A stretch of 64,000 bases of DNA. Source: Pseudomonadota bacterium. Lineage in GTDB: Bacteria > Pseudomonadota > Gammaproteobacteria > Burkholderiales > Burkholderiaceae_C. The notes under the pieces are model-generated. The model had not been told where the DNA came from. It was given only the letters and a program-made list of their open reading frames with translations, and searched no databases. The stretch's first letter is position 1. The number at the start of each line of letters is the position of its first letter. The stretch covers positions 1-64,000 of the forward strand of contig JAIUOW010000011.1 of NCBI GenBank assembly GCA_020161775.1. The letters run 5' to 3'. Position numbers and translations under genes: made by a program. Positions 47,429 through 56,412 of this stretch are shown in pieces.

Positions 47429-48418
47429 TTATTCCTTCTTGAACCCGATGTTCGCCAGCGCGCTGGCCCACAGCTGGTACGAGTTGCGGATGGCGTTGGC
47501 GAAGTCCTCGGGGCTGAGCCATTTGGCTTCCACGCCACCTGCTCGGAAGTCCTCACGCACCTTGGGCATGGCCAGTACCTGGGCAATGCCGTCGCTGAGC
47601 TTTCTGGTGGTGGCCGGCGGCAGACCCGCGGGGCCGACAAAGCCGATCCAGCTTTCAATGTCCACGCCGCTGATGCCCTGTTCACTCATCGTGGCCAGAT
47701 CGGGGAACAGGCCGCTGCGCCGGGGCGCCACGGCGGCGATCATGCGCACCTCGCCCGACTTGGCCAGCGCCACGGCGGCGGACGAAGACGCAAACTGCAG
47801 ATGCACGCGCCCTGCAATGAAGTCCTTGGCCACGTCGTTGGCGCCCTTGTAGGGAACATGCACGATGTCGATGCCCGCCTGCTTGGCAAAGATCTGGCCA
47901 AAGATGTGCGCGGGCGTGCCCACGCCCTGCGATACGTAATTGAGCTGTCCAGGATTGGCCTTGGCATAGGTCACCAGCTCGCGCACGTTGCTGGCCGGAA
48001 TGGATTTGTGCAGCACCAGCACCAGTGGCCCGAGTGCGCCTTGTGCCACGGGCGTGAAGTCCTTGAAGGTGTCGTACTTCACCGCCGACAGCGTGTGCGG
48101 CAGCTGCGACAGCGTGGACGCGGGCGTGTACAGCAGCGTGTGGCCGTCGGCGGGGGCCTTGGCCACTTCGGTGGCGGCCAGCATGGTGCCCGCACCGGGC
48201 TTGTTTTCCACGATCACCGGCACGCCCAGGATGGGCGCCAGGTGCTGGGCCACCATGCGCGCCTGCAGGTCAGTGCCTCCGCCTGCGGGGAAGCCCACCA
48301 CCAGCTTGACCGGCTTGTCGGGGATGGGGAAGGTCTGGGCTGTTGCCAGCGGTGCAACCGCCAGCAGCACCATTGCGGTGAATGCGCGGCGTGCGACCGG
48401 GTTTTGAGCGATGTTCAT
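47429..48418 (-). CDS. Bug/TctC family substrate-binding protein, copy 1
   Basis: A 329-residue periplasmic binding protein. A signal peptide (about residues 1-28) leads to PVKLVVGFPAGGGTDLQARMVAQHL, the Bug signature loop, then VIVENKPGAGTMLAATEVAKAPADGHTLLY and VPYKGANDVAKDFIAGRVHLQF. Bug proteins bind carboxylated or amidated ligands, feeding TctAB-type transporters or sensors. Its start overlaps the thioredoxin reductase-like gene by 4 bp. It is the last gene of the LysR-linked operon and pairs with another Bug gene at 52253. Confidence 0.9.
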   Translation of the reverse strand: MNIAQNPVARRAFTAMVLLAVAPLATAQTFPIPDKPVKLVVGFPAGGGTDLQARMVAQHLAPILGVPVIVENKPGAGTMLAATEVAKAPADGHTLLYTPASTLSQLPHTLSAVKYDTFKDFTPVAQGALGPLVLVLHKSIPASNVRELVTYAKANPGQLNYVSQGVGTPAHIFGQIFAKQAGIDIVHVPYKGANDVAKDFIAGRVHLQFASSSAAVALAKSGEVRMIAAVAPRRSGLFPDLATMSEQGISGVDIESWIGFVGPAGLPPATTRKLSDGIAQVLAMPKVREDFRAGGVEAKWLSPEDFANAIRNSYQLWASALANIGFKKE

Positions 48419-49353
48419 CGTGCGTCTCCTTGGAGGTATTGAATTGCGGCTTGCGCCGCCTGGGTGCCGTCTTGTGCGGCCTGTGACAAAAGACAGGCGG
48501 CGCCAGCGCGCACGTCGCCTGCCGCAAAAATGCCGGGTATGGAGGTTTGCAGGCCGGCATCGGCCTGAAGCCGGCCGTTGCCATCCAGCGCCAGCGTGTC
48601 CCGCAGGAAGCCCGTGTGTGGCATCAACCCTGCGTACACAAACAGCCCCGACACAGCCAAGGTGCTGGACTGGCCCGCACCGTCCAGCAGCACGACACCG
48701 TCCACGCCGCGTTCATTGCCTGTGACGGCCTGTACGCGCACACCGGGTTGCAGTGTCACATTCGCAAGGCCAGCCACGGCGTCCAGCAGGTACGCCTGCG
48801 CATGCGCAGCCGCACCTTCAAACACCACATGAACCTGAGCCGCATGGCGGGCCAGGACGGCAGCTTCGCCCAAGGCGGAGTCGCCCCCGCCCACCACACA
48901 AACCGGTTCACCGCGAAACAGCGGCCCGTCGCAGGACGCGCAGTGCGAGATGCCCCGGCCTTCGTAGGCATCCTCCCCTGGCACGCCCAGCGTTCGCCGC
49001 TGCGAGCCCACGGCCACGATCACCGCGCGCGCGGCCACGGGCTCGCCCGCGCAGTGCAGTACATGCCGGGCTGTGCCAGGCTCCAGGCGCTCCACGCTGT
49101 CCAGCGCAAACTGCGCGCCCGCATCCTCGGCCTGTTCCTGCAGCGCCGGGCCCAGGTCAAATCCGGCGATGCCTTCCGGGTAGGCCGGGAAGTTGGCTAC
49201 ATGGTCCACCGTCATCACCTGGCCGCCCGCGCCCATGCGCTCGATGACCAGCACATCCAGGCCCGCGCGCGCGGCCACAGCGGCCGCCGTCAGGCCCGCC
49301 ACGCCGGCGCCGATGATGGCCAGGTCGCACTCACGCATCGTCAATCCGTTCAT
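48415..49353 (-). CDS. Thioredoxin reductase-like FAD enzyme
   Basis: A 312-residue two-domain flavoprotein. The FAD motif is LAIIGAGVAGLTAAAVAARAG, the NADPH motif is VCVVGGGDSALGEAAVLARHA, and the redox-active pair is C138-A-S-C141 (SHCASCDGP; thioredoxin reductases usually have CATC). The C-terminus has GIFAAGDVRAG. It should reduce a disulfide in a partner protein. The partner is unlikely to be housekeeping thioredoxin given its place in the operon; the CxxC protein encoded 18 bp upstream is the obvious candidate. The start is uncertain between 49353 and 49338. Confidence 0.85.
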   Translation of the reverse strand: MNGLTMRECDLAIIGAGVAGLTAAAVAARAGLDVLVIERMGAGGQVMTVDHVANFPAYPEGIAGFDLGPALQEQAEDAGAQFALDSVERLEPGTARHVLHCAGEPVAARAVIVAVGSQRRTLGVPGEDAYEGRGISHCASCDGPLFRGEPVCVVGGGDSALGEAAVLARHAAQVHVVFEGAAAHAQAYLLDAVAGLANVTLQPGVRVQAVTGNERGVDGVVLLDGAGQSSTLAVSGLFVYAGLMPHTGFLRDTLALDGNGRLQADAGLQTSIPGIFAAGDVRAGAACLLSQAAQDGTQAAQAAIQYLQGDAR

Positions 49354-49371
49354 CCTGGGTGTGCCGAAGGG

Positions 49372-51036
49372 TCAGCGCCACGCGTCCACCGACACCGTGG
49401 CGCGGTGGTGCGCGCCCATGATCTGCCAGTAGCCGTTGGCCTCGCCGCCGGTGACCACGACGTTGATCGCATCTTCTTCAAACATGCGCACTGGCGTGTC
49501 ATCCGGCACACCCACGTAACGGGCCTTGGGCGACTCCGACGGGCCCAGCGTGGCGCGCGAATGCACGTAGTTCTGCACCAGCTGCAGGTCCCAGTAACGG
49601 CCCGCGGGCATCTCGGCGGTTTCGTGGATCCAGCGGATCAGCTTGGCCTTGGTGTCAAAGCCGCCGCGGTCCACGAACTGGCGCGCCGTGATCGGGTCCA
49701 GCACCAGCACGGGCGCGGTGATGGCATCCGTGCCCAGCAGCATGTCCTTCACATGCTCGCGCCAGTATTGCTGGCGCAGCCCCAAGCTGAACGTCGTGGA
49801 GCGGCAGCCATGGAACACGGTGACGGTGCTGGCATCCTTGTCAAAGCCCTTTTGCACATGCAGCGGCTCCCAGGGCGAGCGTTCCTCGTTCTCGGCAAAG
49901 GTGATGCCGTTGTAGGTGTAGTTGTTGCCGATGGACCCCATGAAGGTTTCACCCGGCACCGAGCCGCCCTGCAGGTTCTGCGACAGCAGCGCGTAGGCGC
50001 GGCCGATGGTGGCGTTGGCATGGTTGTAGGGCCCCATGGCGCCGATGCCGCAGTTCATGTTGATCTGGTGACGGATCGGGCCATTGACCACCGTCATGAC
50101 CGACGCCGAGCTGGACGTGCTGCCACGCGCCGTGATGCCGGTGGATGCCAGCGCCAGGATTACGGGAAAGTATTCAGGCCTGGCGCCCGCCATCACCGCG
50201 TTGACCGCGACTTTTTCCACGGTGTATTCCCACAAGCCGCGGTTGGGCGTGGGCTGCATGCGGCCCACCACCTCATCGGGCTGGCGGCTGGTGCCGCGCA
50301 GCATGGCGGCCACGCGTTCCTCGGTGGGCAGCACGATGGGCAGGTGGTCCGTCCACAGGTTGCGCTCGAACAGGGCATGCAGGTTGTCTTCGGTGTCGGG
50401 CGCTTCCAGGCGCGGCGTGTCGCGGGCATAGGCCTCGGTGCCCGTGGCGCTCGCCGCCAGCCCGCGCGTCAGGCCGTCGATGATCTCAGCCATCACCGGC
50501 TTGCCGGTGGCGGGGTCGTTGCCCTGCACATACGCGCGCAGCGTGTCCGCGCTCTGGCCCATCACCGGCTGCGGCACAAACACCTGGGGCAGCTGCGCCA
50601 GCCCGCCCATGCGGCTGACCGAGTGCACCACCTTGACGAACTTGTCGGTGTGGATGGCGACGGTGGGCACGCCGTACTGCGTCTCCAGCGTGATGGCGTG
50701 CGTGGCCACGGCCGGCGCGCAGGTGCTGCAGTGGCCCACGCCGATGATGGCCACGCCGCCCGCGGCCTTGATCTCGCTCCACAGCGCGGGGTCGTCCTTG
50801 CCGTAGTAGCTGGCCATCTGGCGCAGCTCGGTCTTCACGCCGGGCATCTTCGCGGCAAACCAGGCCTGCACCTGCTTGAGCAGTTCAACCGAGTCGTCGA
50901 ACTTGCTGTCCACCAGGTAGATGGTCTTGCCGTCCAGGCTGGACGGTCGCGCGGCGGGCTGCTTGCGCTGGATCTTTGGCGGGTAGCCCACCGGGTTGTG
51001 GACGGTGAGGATGGGAGATTTGACTTGGGTGAGCAT
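49372..51036 (-). CDS. UGSC-like CxxC two-domain protein
   Basis: A 554-residue protein. Residues about 30-175 resemble the UGSC (seleno)protein family, with GVGHCSTCAPAVATHAITLE (CxxC at residues 103-106, where relatives have U/C-G-S-C) and YGVPTVAIHTDKFV. The second domain (about 230-530) has EYTVEKVAVNAVMAGARPEY, HQINMNCGIGAMGPYNHANA, and EERSPWEPLHVQKGFD, features I associate with the same family. The function is not established; a redox or reductive role is inferred from the CxxC and from the thioredoxin reductase-like gene next door. ATG 51036 is used; a TTG 15 bases upstream is possible. Confidence 0.65.
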   Translation of the reverse strand: MLTQVKSPILTVHNPVGYPPKIQRKQPAARPSSLDGKTIYLVDSKFDDSVELLKQVQAWFAAKMPGVKTELRQMASYYGKDDPALWSEIKAAGGVAIIGVGHCSTCAPAVATHAITLETQYGVPTVAIHTDKFVKVVHSVSRMGGLAQLPQVFVPQPVMGQSADTLRAYVQGNDPATGKPVMAEIIDGLTRGLAASATGTEAYARDTPRLEAPDTEDNLHALFERNLWTDHLPIVLPTEERVAAMLRGTSRQPDEVVGRMQPTPNRGLWEYTVEKVAVNAVMAGARPEYFPVILALASTGITARGSTSSSASVMTVVNGPIRHQINMNCGIGAMGPYNHANATIGRAYALLSQNLQGGSVPGETFMGSIGNNYTYNGITFAENEERSPWEPLHVQKGFDKDASTVTVFHGCRSTTFSLGLRQQYWREHVKDMLLGTDAITAPVLVLDPITARQFVDRGGFDTKAKLIRWIHETAEMPAGRYWDLQLVQNYVHSRATLGPSESPKARYVGVPDDTPVRMFEEDAINVVVTGGEANGYWQIMGAHHRATVSVDAWR

Positions 51037-51060
51037 GGGAGGCTTCTTCAATAAAACGGC

Positions 51061-52164
51061 TCAGTGCGCGGCCTGGCTGGGCGCGCCGGCCTTTGCGCGC
51101 TGCATGGGCTCGAATTCATGGACCTTTTCCGGCCGCAGTTGCCGGTAGGGCGGGGCCACGCTGCGGTCCTCGTCCACCAGCGTGATGCGGTCGATCTCGG
51201 TCAAGTCTTCGGCGGTAAAGCGGATGTCCAGCGCGCGCACGTTGTCCAGCAGGTGCTGGGGCTTGTCGGCGCCTGCGATGACAGTGAAGGTCGCGGGACG
51301 CTGCAGCAGCCAGGCCAAAGACATTTGCGCCAGCGTCCAGCCGCGGGCCTGGGCAAAGGCCTGGAGCTTTTCGGTCACGTCCCAGTTGCGGTCCGACTGC
51401 CAGGCCGCGGTGTTCGGGTTCTTGTCCTGGCGCGAGCCGGGCGCGATGGCCCCGCGCTGGTGGATGCCGCTGAGCATGCCAGCGGCCAGCGGGAAGTAAT
51501 GCGTCATGCCCACGCCGTATTTCACGCAGAAAGGTTCAAAGCGCTTTTCAATGTCGCGGTACAGCAGGTTGTAGTGGTCCTGTGCCGAAATGAACTTGGG
51601 CAGGCCGTACTTTTCGGCGACGAAATGCGCCTCGCACAACTCCCAGGCGAACAGGTTGGACGCGCCGATGTAGCGCACCTTGCCCGCGCGCACCAGGTCG
51701 TCCAGCGCGCGCAGGGTTTCCTCAATGGGCGTGCCGTGGTCGGGCCAGTGCAGCTGGTACAGGTCGATGTAGTCCGTTCCCAGGCGTTTCAGGCTGGCCT
51801 CGCACGCGCGGATGATGGCCAGGCGCGACGCGCCAAGGTCGTTGGGCCCGTCGCCCATGCGGTTGCCGAATTTGGTGGCGATCAGCGCCTGGTCGCGCCG
51901 GCCTTTGAGGGCCATGCCCAGTGCCTCTTCGGACTTGCCGATGCCGTAGCTGTTGGCCGTGTCAAAGTAATTGATGCCCATGTCCAGCGCCTGGGACATC
52001 ACGGCGTTGACGTCGTCCTGCTTCACATAGCCGCCGAATGCAAAGCAGCCGATGCCCAGCGCGGACGCCATCAGGCCGCTGCGGCCCACATGGCGGTATT
52101 GCATGGTGGTGGGGCGGGGCGTCAGGCCGATGGCCGTGACGCGGTTCGCGGTATCTTCGGCCAT
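51061..52164 (-). CDS. Aldo/keto reductase
   Basis: A 367-residue NADPH-dependent reductase with the (beta/alpha)8 barrel. Motifs are GINYFDTANSYG with catalytic Asp/Tyr, LIATKFGNRM (Lys), YIDLYQLHWPDHGTPIEETL (His) and a C-terminal TVIAGADKPQHLLDNVRAL. The N-terminus may begin at 52164 or at 52104 (MQYRHVGRSG); neither has a good ribosome-binding site. It sits between the Bug gene and the UGSC-like gene (24 bp gap). A dispersed repeat separates it from the upstream Bug gene. Confidence 0.88.
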   Translation of the reverse strand: MAEDTANRVTAIGLTPRPTTMQYRHVGRSGLMASALGIGCFAFGGYVKQDDVNAVMSQALDMGINYFDTANSYGIGKSEEALGMALKGRRDQALIATKFGNRMGDGPNDLGASRLAIIRACEASLKRLGTDYIDLYQLHWPDHGTPIEETLRALDDLVRAGKVRYIGASNLFAWELCEAHFVAEKYGLPKFISAQDHYNLLYRDIEKRFEPFCVKYGVGMTHYFPLAAGMLSGIHQRGAIAPGSRQDKNPNTAAWQSDRNWDVTEKLQAFAQARGWTLAQMSLAWLLQRPATFTVIAGADKPQHLLDNVRALDIRFTAEDLTEIDRITLVDEDRSVAPPYRQLRPEKVHEFEPMQRAKAGAPSQAAH

Positions 52165-52170
52165 GATCAG

Positions 52171-52250
52171 CCGCCGCCGGGCCGCCCCAAGGCGGCTGCT
52201 GCCCCCTCGGGGGGCAGCGTAGTACACAAAGTGACAAGCGTGGGGGCCAT
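52171..52250. repeat. GCC-rich intergenic palindromic repeat, copy 2
   Basis: CCGCCGGGCCGCCCCAAGG, then a GCCCCCTCGGGGGGC hairpin and AGCGTAG ... GCGTGGGGGCC. It has the same element order as copy 1 at 44929. It lies between the first Bug gene and the aldo/keto reductase gene, possibly uncoupling their expression. Confidence 0.65.
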
Positions 52251-52252
52251 GT

Positions 52253-53230
52253 CTATGCGTCCATCTTGATGCCGGAGTCCTTGATGACCGGGGCCCAGCG
52301 GGTGCGATCAGAGAGAACCTTCTTGTGGAACTCGGCCGGCGTGCCACCCACGGGCACCAGCCCCATCTTGCTGAGCGCCTCCACCACCGGCGCGCTGGCC
52401 AGTGCCTCGGACACGATGGCTGCGTAGTCGTTGGCGATGTTGGCGGGCGTGCCGTTCTTCGCATACAGGCCGAAGGAGGTGACGGCCACATAGCCGGGGT
52501 AGCCCGCCTCGGTGATGGTGGGAATCTCCGGTGCCAGGGGGGAGCGCTTTTCGCTGGCGTGGGCCAGCACGCGCAGCTTGCCGGCGCGGTGGTTTTCCAG
52601 GTAGTCCGGCAGGATGGAGCCGCTGGCCGGGATCTGGTTGCCCAGCAGGTCGGCCAGCAGGGGCGAACCGCCGCGGTACGGCACGGCCTGCAGCGGCAGG
52701 TTCAGCTGCTTGCCCAACTGGTAGATCACCAGCGCGCCCATGCTCACCGGGCTGGGCACGCCGATGGAGCCGCGCTTGGGGTCCTTTTTCACTGACTCGA
52801 AATACTCGGCCAGCGTGTTCACGCCCGAAGACGGGTGCACCGTGAATGCCATGGGCGCCGACGCGCATTCCACCACGGCCTGCAACTGCGTTTCATAGTC
52901 AAACGTGGGCTTGGTGGCAAACAGCGGCAGCAGCGACACGGCCGAGTTGGGCGCCATCATCAGGTAGGAGCCGTCGGCGTCAAACTGGCGCAGGTGCTGG
53001 ATGGCCACCAACCCGCCCGCGCCCGATTTCGACTCCACCACCACCGTGCGGTTCAGCTTGCTGCGAAGGCGGTCCCCCAGCATGCGTGCCAGCGTGTCGG
53101 ACGAGGTGCCCGGCGGTACGGTCAGGATGATGGTCAGCGGCTTGGCCTGCGCCCGCACGGCAGGGGCGGCCAGCACGGCAGAGGCCGCGCCCAGGGTGGC
53201 GACAAAGCGCCGGCGGTTGGGGGTGAACAT
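52253..53230 (-). CDS. Bug/TctC family substrate-binding protein, copy 2
   Basis: A 325-residue periplasmic binding protein. The N-terminus MFTPNRRRFVATLGAASAVL has a Tat-like twin Arg signal. The mature Bug domain starts PLTIILTVPPGTSSDTLARML, with VVESKSGAGGLVAIQHL and VPYRGGSPLLADLLGNQIPA. It is the first gene of the operon divergent from the LysR gene. Two Bug genes bracket the enzymes, so they may bind the substrate and a related compound. Confidence 0.9.
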   Translation of the reverse strand: MFTPNRRRFVATLGAASAVLAAPAVRAQAKPLTIILTVPPGTSSDTLARMLGDRLRSKLNRTVVVESKSGAGGLVAIQHLRQFDADGSYLMMAPNSAVSLLPLFATKPTFDYETQLQAVVECASAPMAFTVHPSSGVNTLAEYFESVKKDPKRGSIGVPSPVSMGALVIYQLGKQLNLPLQAVPYRGGSPLLADLLGNQIPASGSILPDYLENHRAGKLRVLAHASEKRSPLAPEIPTITEAGYPGYVAVTSFGLYAKNGTPANIANDYAAIVSEALASAPVVEALSKMGLVPVGGTPAEFHKKVLSDRTRWAPVIKDSGIKMDA

Positions 53231-53312
53231 TGGCTTGTCTCCGGGTTAATGGTTATGCGGGCGATTATTCAGTGGCACAGGGGCCGCCGCAATTGAAAAG
53301 AATGCCACCACC

Positions 53313-53334
53313 GTTAAACTGCGGTTAACAGTTT
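53313..53334. promoter_or_regulatory. Nested inverted repeats in the LysR/Bug divergent region
   Basis: GTTAA-N7-TTAAC (53313-53329) and AAACTG-N7-CAGTTT (53316-53334) overlap. They lie 17-38 bp upstream of the LysR start and about 85 bp upstream of the Bug start. This is a good candidate LysR-type operator for the divergent pair. Confidence 0.55.
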
Positions 53335-53350
53335 GGTATTGGGGTGCAAT

Positions 53351-54244
53351 TTGAATCTTCGTCAGATGGAAGTGTTTCGCGCCGTCATGTTCAGTGGCGG
53401 CGTCAACAGCGCGGCCGAGCTGCTGCATGTGTCGCCGCCTGCCATCAGCAAGGTGCTGGCCCAGGCGGCCAAGACCAGCGGCCTGGTGCTGTTTGAGCGG
53501 GTCAAGGGCCGGCTGGTGCCCACACCCGAGGCGCAGCGCCTGTACACCGAGGTCAACACCCTGTGGGCTGGCGTGGAAAAAGTGCGCGACACCAGCCGCG
53601 AGCTGGCCGAACCCACGCACGCCACGCTGCGCCTGGTGTGCAGCGCCAGCCTGGCGCCGTACCTGGTGAGCCGCACGGTGGCGCGGCTTTATGAAAAAGT
53701 GCCGCGCCTGCAATGCCGCGTGCAGGTGGTGTCGCCCGACATCATCAACCAGACCCTGCTGGACCGTTCCACCCACCTGGGGATCGCGCTGGCACCGCAT
53801 GACCATCCCAACCTGGAAACCGTGCAGGCTTACCAGTGTGGTCTGGCCTGCGTCATGCGCAGCGACCACCCGCTGGCGAAAAAAAGGCGCATCAAGCCCG
53901 CTGACCTGGCCGGCGAGCGCGTGATCGGCTCGCCCGAAACCGTGCCTTTCGGCCAGACGCTGCGCCGCGCGTTTGGCGCGCATGCGGCCCGGATGCACCT
54001 GGACTTTGAATGCACCAGCTCCACCACCGCCTGCTGGTTTGCCCAGGCCGGCGTGGGCGTGGCCGTGGTGGACCAGGTGGCCATTGCCGGTGGCCTGCTG
54101 GCGGGGCTGGAGGTGCGGCCGTTCCAATCCAGCGAGAAGCTGCCCGTGGAGATCATCCGCAACCGCTACCGGCCGATGTCGGTGGTGGAGCGTGCGTTCG
54201 TGCAGGTGTTTGGCGCGGTATGGGGTGAGCTGGGCCGCTCATGA
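53351..54244 (+). CDS. LysR family transcriptional regulator
   Basis: A 297-residue regulator. The N-terminal winged HTH (LRQMEVFRAVMFSGGVNSAAELLHVSPPAISKVL) is followed by a linker and a periplasmic-binding-like effector domain (LRLVCSASLAPYLVSRTVARL, TSSTTACWFAQAGVGVAVVDQ). I use TTG 53351 as the start because it gives the canonical LNLRQMEVF opening; two other TTG codons lie 12 and 18 bases upstream. It is divergent from the Bug-AKR-UGSC-TrxR-Bug operon and very likely controls it. Confidence 0.88.
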   Translation: MNLRQMEVFRAVMFSGGVNSAAELLHVSPPAISKVLAQAAKTSGLVLFERVKGRLVPTPEAQRLYTEVNTLWAGVEKVRDTSRELAEPTHATLRLVCSASLAPYLVSRTVARLYEKVPRLQCRVQVVSPDIINQTLLDRSTHLGIALAPHDHPNLETVQAYQCGLACVMRSDHPLAKKRRIKPADLAGERVIGSPETVPFGQTLRRAFGAHAARMHLDFECTSSTTACWFAQAGVGVAVVDQVAIAGGLLAGLEVRPFQSSEKLPVEIIRNRYRPMSVVERAFVQVFGAVWGELGRS

Positions 54245-54270
54245 CAAGGGGCGCCTCGGCGTGCCCCTGC

Positions 54271-54543
54271 TCACACGCGCAGCACGCCGCGAAAGCCCCG
54301 CGCCGCGTAGTACGACTGCACGCCGTTGTGGTAGATGAACACACGGCCATAGCGCCAGTCGCCAAACAGTGCGCCCCCCAGGGCCCGCACGTCTGGGGGT
54401 GTGGCGATCCAGCTGGAGGTTTTGGCGTCGAAGGTGCCCAGTGTTTGTACGTCGGCCCAGGTGATGCCTTGGTGCCGGCCGGGGTGCTTGTCAAAGCGCG
54501 CCTGCAGCGTTTGCAGCAGGGCATTACGTTCTGTCGTTTTCAT
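54271..54543 (-). CDS. Short DUF4256-like protein, apparent internal deletion
   Basis: A 90-residue protein. The N-terminus (ALLQTLQARFDKHPGRHQGI) and the C-terminus (TFDAKTSSWIATPPDVRALG, then YYAARGFRG) look like the two ends of DUF4256 proteins, which as I recall are about 180-190 residues. The middle appears missing: WADVQ is joined directly to TLGTFDAKTSS. The reading frame is intact, so it may be a natural short form. The ATG at 54543 follows AAAGGAACGCAGACC. It overlaps the ABC exporter gene by 20 bp and is probably co-transcribed. The function is unknown. Confidence 0.55.
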   Translation of the reverse strand: MKTTERNALLQTLQARFDKHPGRHQGITWADVQTLGTFDAKTSSWIATPPDVRALGGALFGDWRYGRVFIYHNGVQSYYAARGFRGVLRV

Positions 54544-56386
54544 GGTCTGCGTTCCTTTCATCCACCTCGCCCAGGAAACCGCCGCTCTGGTGTGCCCACA
54601 GCCGCGCGTACAAGCCGCCCTGGGCCAGCAGGCTGCGATGGTCGCCTTCCTCCACGATGCGCCCCGCGTCCAGCACGATCAGGCGGTCCATGGCGGCGAT
54701 GGTGGACAGCCGGTGGGCAATGGCGATCACCGTCTTGCCCTGCATCAGCGTGTCCAGGCTGGCCTGGATGGCGGCTTCCACCTCGGAGTCGAGCGCGCTG
54801 GTGGCTTCGTCCAGCAGCAGGATGGGCGCGTCTTTCAGCATGACGCGCGCAATCGCAATGCGCTGGCGCTGCCCGCCCGAGAGCTTGACGCCGCGTTCGC
54901 CCACATGGGCGTCGTAGCCGGTGCGGCCCTGCAGGTCGCTCAGCTGGCCAATGAAGTCGTGCGCCTCGGCGCGCCGGGCGGCGGCAATCATCGCGTCGTC
55001 GCCCGCATCAGGCCGGCCGTACAGGATGTTGTCGCGCATGGAGCGGTGCAGCAGCGATGTGTCCTGCGTGACCATGCCGATGTGGCTGCGCAGGCTGTCC
55101 TGCGTCACGCGGGCGATGTCCTGGCCGTCGATCAGGATGCGCCCGCCGTCCAGGTCATGAAAGCGCAGCAGCAGGTTCACGAGCGTGGACTTGCCCGCGC
55201 CCGATCGGCCGATCAGGCCGATCTTTTCGCCGGGGCGCACGCTCAGGCACAGGTCGTCGATCACCGGCTGGCCCTTGCCGTAGCTGAAGCGCACATGCTC
55301 GAAGCGCACCTCGCCGCGCGGCACGGCCAGCGTGGCGGCGCCGGGCGCGTCCACCACGGCGCGCGGGCGCGTCAGCGTGCTGATGCCGTCCTGCACGGTG
55401 CCGATGTTTTCAAACAGCGAGGTCATCTCCCACATGATCCAGTGCGACATGCCGCTGATGCGCAGCGCCATGGCGATCACCGCGGCCACCGCGCCCGTGC
55501 CCACCTGGCCCTGTGTCCACAGCCACAGGGCCGATCCGCCCACAGCCATGATCAGGCCCACCACCAGCGTGTGGTTGACGATCTCGAACAGGCTGACCAG
55601 GCGCATCTGCGCATAGCCCGTGGCCATGAATTCCTGCATGGCGGCGCGGGCGAAGTGGGCCTCGCGATGGGTGTGCGAGAACAGCTTGACGGTGGAGATG
55701 TTGGTGTACGCGTCGGTGATGCGCCCGGTCATCATGGAGCGCGCATCGGCCTGCGCCTTGCCGATGCGGCCCAGCCGCGGCACGAAGTAAACGACCGAGG
55801 CGCCGTACAGCACCAGCCAGCCCATGAAGGGCCAGATCAGGCGCAGGTCAAAGCCGCCCGCCAGCACCACGATGGTGATGAAGTACACGCTGATGCCGAT
55901 CAGCACGTCGGTGCTGGTGAAGATCATCTCGCGCACCGACAGCGCGGTCTGCATGACCTTGGTGGTGATGCGCCCGGCGAACTCGTCGCTGTAGAACGCC
56001 ATGCTCTGGCCCAGCATCAGGCGGTGGAAGTTCCAGCGCAGGCGCAGCGGGAAGTTGATGGCCAGCGTCTGGTGCTTGACGATGGTCTGCAGCGCGATCA
56101 CGAGCGTGCTGGCCAGCAGCACCGCGCCCAGCAGCCGCAGCATGGGGCCCTGCTCAGCCCACAGGCTGGCCGGCTGCACCCGGCCCAGCCAGTCCACCAC
56201 GTGGCCCAGCATGGCGAACAGGAAAGCTTCGTAGGCTGCAATGACCGCGCTCAGCACCGCCAGCGACGCGATGTAGCCGCGCAGGCCCGTGGTGCAGGCC
56301 CACACAAAAGCGAAAAACCCCTTGGGCGGCAGCGCGGGCTCGGCTTCGGGGTAGGGGGGAAGGAGTTTTTCGAAAAGGCGGAACAA
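54524..56386 (-). CDS. ABC exporter, fused permease and ATPase
   Basis: A 620-residue half-transporter. Residues about 30-335 hold six hydrophobic helices of a type I exporter. The ATPase domain follows with Walker A GRSGAGKST, the signature LSGGQRQRIAIARVML, Walker B ILLLDEATSALD and the switch His in AIAHRLSTI. It resembles MsbA/multidrug half-transporters and would act as a homodimer. The start appears to be TTG at 56386 with GGAG eight bases upstream. It lies 26 bp after the antitoxin gene. Confidence 0.92.
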   Translation of the reverse strand: MFRLFEKLLPPYPEAEPALPPKGFFAFVWACTTGLRGYIASLAVLSAVIAAYEAFLFAMLGHVVDWLGRVQPASLWAEQGPMLRLLGAVLLASTLVIALQTIVKHQTLAINFPLRLRWNFHRLMLGQSMAFYSDEFAGRITTKVMQTALSVREMIFTSTDVLIGISVYFITIVVLAGGFDLRLIWPFMGWLVLYGASVVYFVPRLGRIGKAQADARSMMTGRITDAYTNISTVKLFSHTHREAHFARAAMQEFMATGYAQMRLVSLFEIVNHTLVVGLIMAVGGSALWLWTQGQVGTGAVAAVIAMALRISGMSHWIMWEMTSLFENIGTVQDGISTLTRPRAVVDAPGAATLAVPRGEVRFEHVRFSYGKGQPVIDDLCLSVRPGEKIGLIGRSGAGKSTLVNLLLRFHDLDGGRILIDGQDIARVTQDSLRSHIGMVTQDTSLLHRSMRDNILYGRPDAGDDAMIAAARRAEAHDFIGQLSDLQGRTGYDAHVGERGVKLSGGQRQRIAIARVMLKDAPILLLDEATSALDSEVEAAIQASLDTLMQGKTVIAIAHRLSTIAAMDRLIVLDAGRIVEEGDHRSLLAQGGLYARLWAHQSGGFLGEVDERNADHENDRT

Positions 56387-56412
56387 AAGTCAGGGCTCCG
56401 GCATGGGGTGCC

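Noticed and set aside
48547-51054. An 835-codon open frame on the plus strand
   Set aside because: It runs antisense through two well supported genes (thioredoxin reductase-like and UGSC-like) and has shadow-type composition.
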